Part shown: one piece after another, positions 31,445 through 31,554 of the stretch | Numbering within the stretch: position 1 is the first letter of the stretch | Layout: the number at the start of each line of letters is the position of its first letter | Assembly: GCA_050186335.1 (NCBI GenBank) | Contig: JBFWYO010000060.1 | Location: 1 to 31,554 of the forward strand | Origin: JBFWYO01 sp050186335 | GTDB taxonomy: Bacteria > Pseudomonadota > Alphaproteobacteria > Bin65 | Direction: 5' to 3' | DNA: 31,554 bases | Notes under the pieces: generated by a model | Told to the model about the DNA's origin: nothing | Database searches by the model: none | Seen by the model: the letters and a program-made list of their open reading frames with translations, nothing else | Translations under genes and position numbers: made by a program

Positions 31445-31554
31445 TGCCTAACGAATAGCAAATTTCCGGTTCCCGCGTTAATCGGTTGAATTCGACACCG
31501 CTACCATGGGCGCGGGCGCGTTTGCCGCCTTCGGGCCGCTCTAGTATGGTCCCG

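Overview
This is high-GC (roughly two-thirds G+C) bacterial chromosome. Gene content and order point to an alphaproteobacterium. The evidence is a DUF484-xerC pair, a mdh-sucC-sucD-sucA-sucB-lpd operon with zapE just upstream, an sdhCDAB operon, and an mch/malyl-CoA lyase-type pair of the ethylmalonyl-CoA pathway beside it. The order is not certain; a Rhodospirillales- or Rhizobiales-like genome would fit. No rRNA, tRNA, transposase or CRISPR array was seen.

Layout. Positions 2-2215 (+): the end of a DUF484 gene, xerC and a zinc-ribbon methyltransferase, tightly packed. Everything from 2239 to 31444 with a recognisable product is on the minus strand, so it reads right to left. In transcription order: a TPR/glycosyltransferase-like protein (31444-29750); a CitE/Mcl-type CoA-ester lyase and mesaconyl-CoA hydratase Mch (29663-27625), separated by a palindromic repeat pair; a 1.36-kb gene-free region (27624-26265) with a repeat element, a strongly folded terminator-like RNA element and an AT-rich patch with DnaA-box-like motifs; sdhC-sdhD-sdhA-sdhB (26264-22794); an arsenic locus, arsA then arsR-arsI-arsC-aqpS (22598-18621); a dioxygenase/SAF-oxidoreductase/SDR trio of unknown substrate (18461-15475); zapE (15387-14188); a 444-bp leader; mdh-sucC-sucD-sucA-sucB-lpd (13743-5048); and a closely packed tail of a small membrane protein, an MFS transporter, an FkbM-type methyltransferase and an FlK-like hot-dog thioesterase (5003-2239).

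Functionally the window is a TCA-cycle locus: 2-oxoglutarate dehydrogenase complex, succinyl-CoA synthetase, succinate dehydrogenase and malate dehydrogenase, plus two steps that feed glyoxylate, propionyl-CoA or malate into it. An arsenic-resistance block and an uncharacterised oxidoreductase block sit between sdhB and zapE/mdh. The arsenic block encodes arsenate reduction (ArsC), cleavage of the carbon-arsenic bond of trivalent organoarsenicals (ArsI), a metalloid channel (AqpS), a regulator with a C-terminal cysteine cluster and a two-domain ArsA ATPase. No ArsB, Acr3 or ArsD is visible.

The most interesting points are: a symmetric operator overlapping the -10 box and start codon of arsR, which predicts a leaderless transcript; an orphan ArsA of different base composition; an FlK-type thioesterase with the full T42/E50/H76 set at the end of the TCA gene string; the dioxygenase/SAF/SDR module; and the structured non-coding region upstream of sdhC. 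All assignments are from reading the sequence and from family knowledge; no database search was run.
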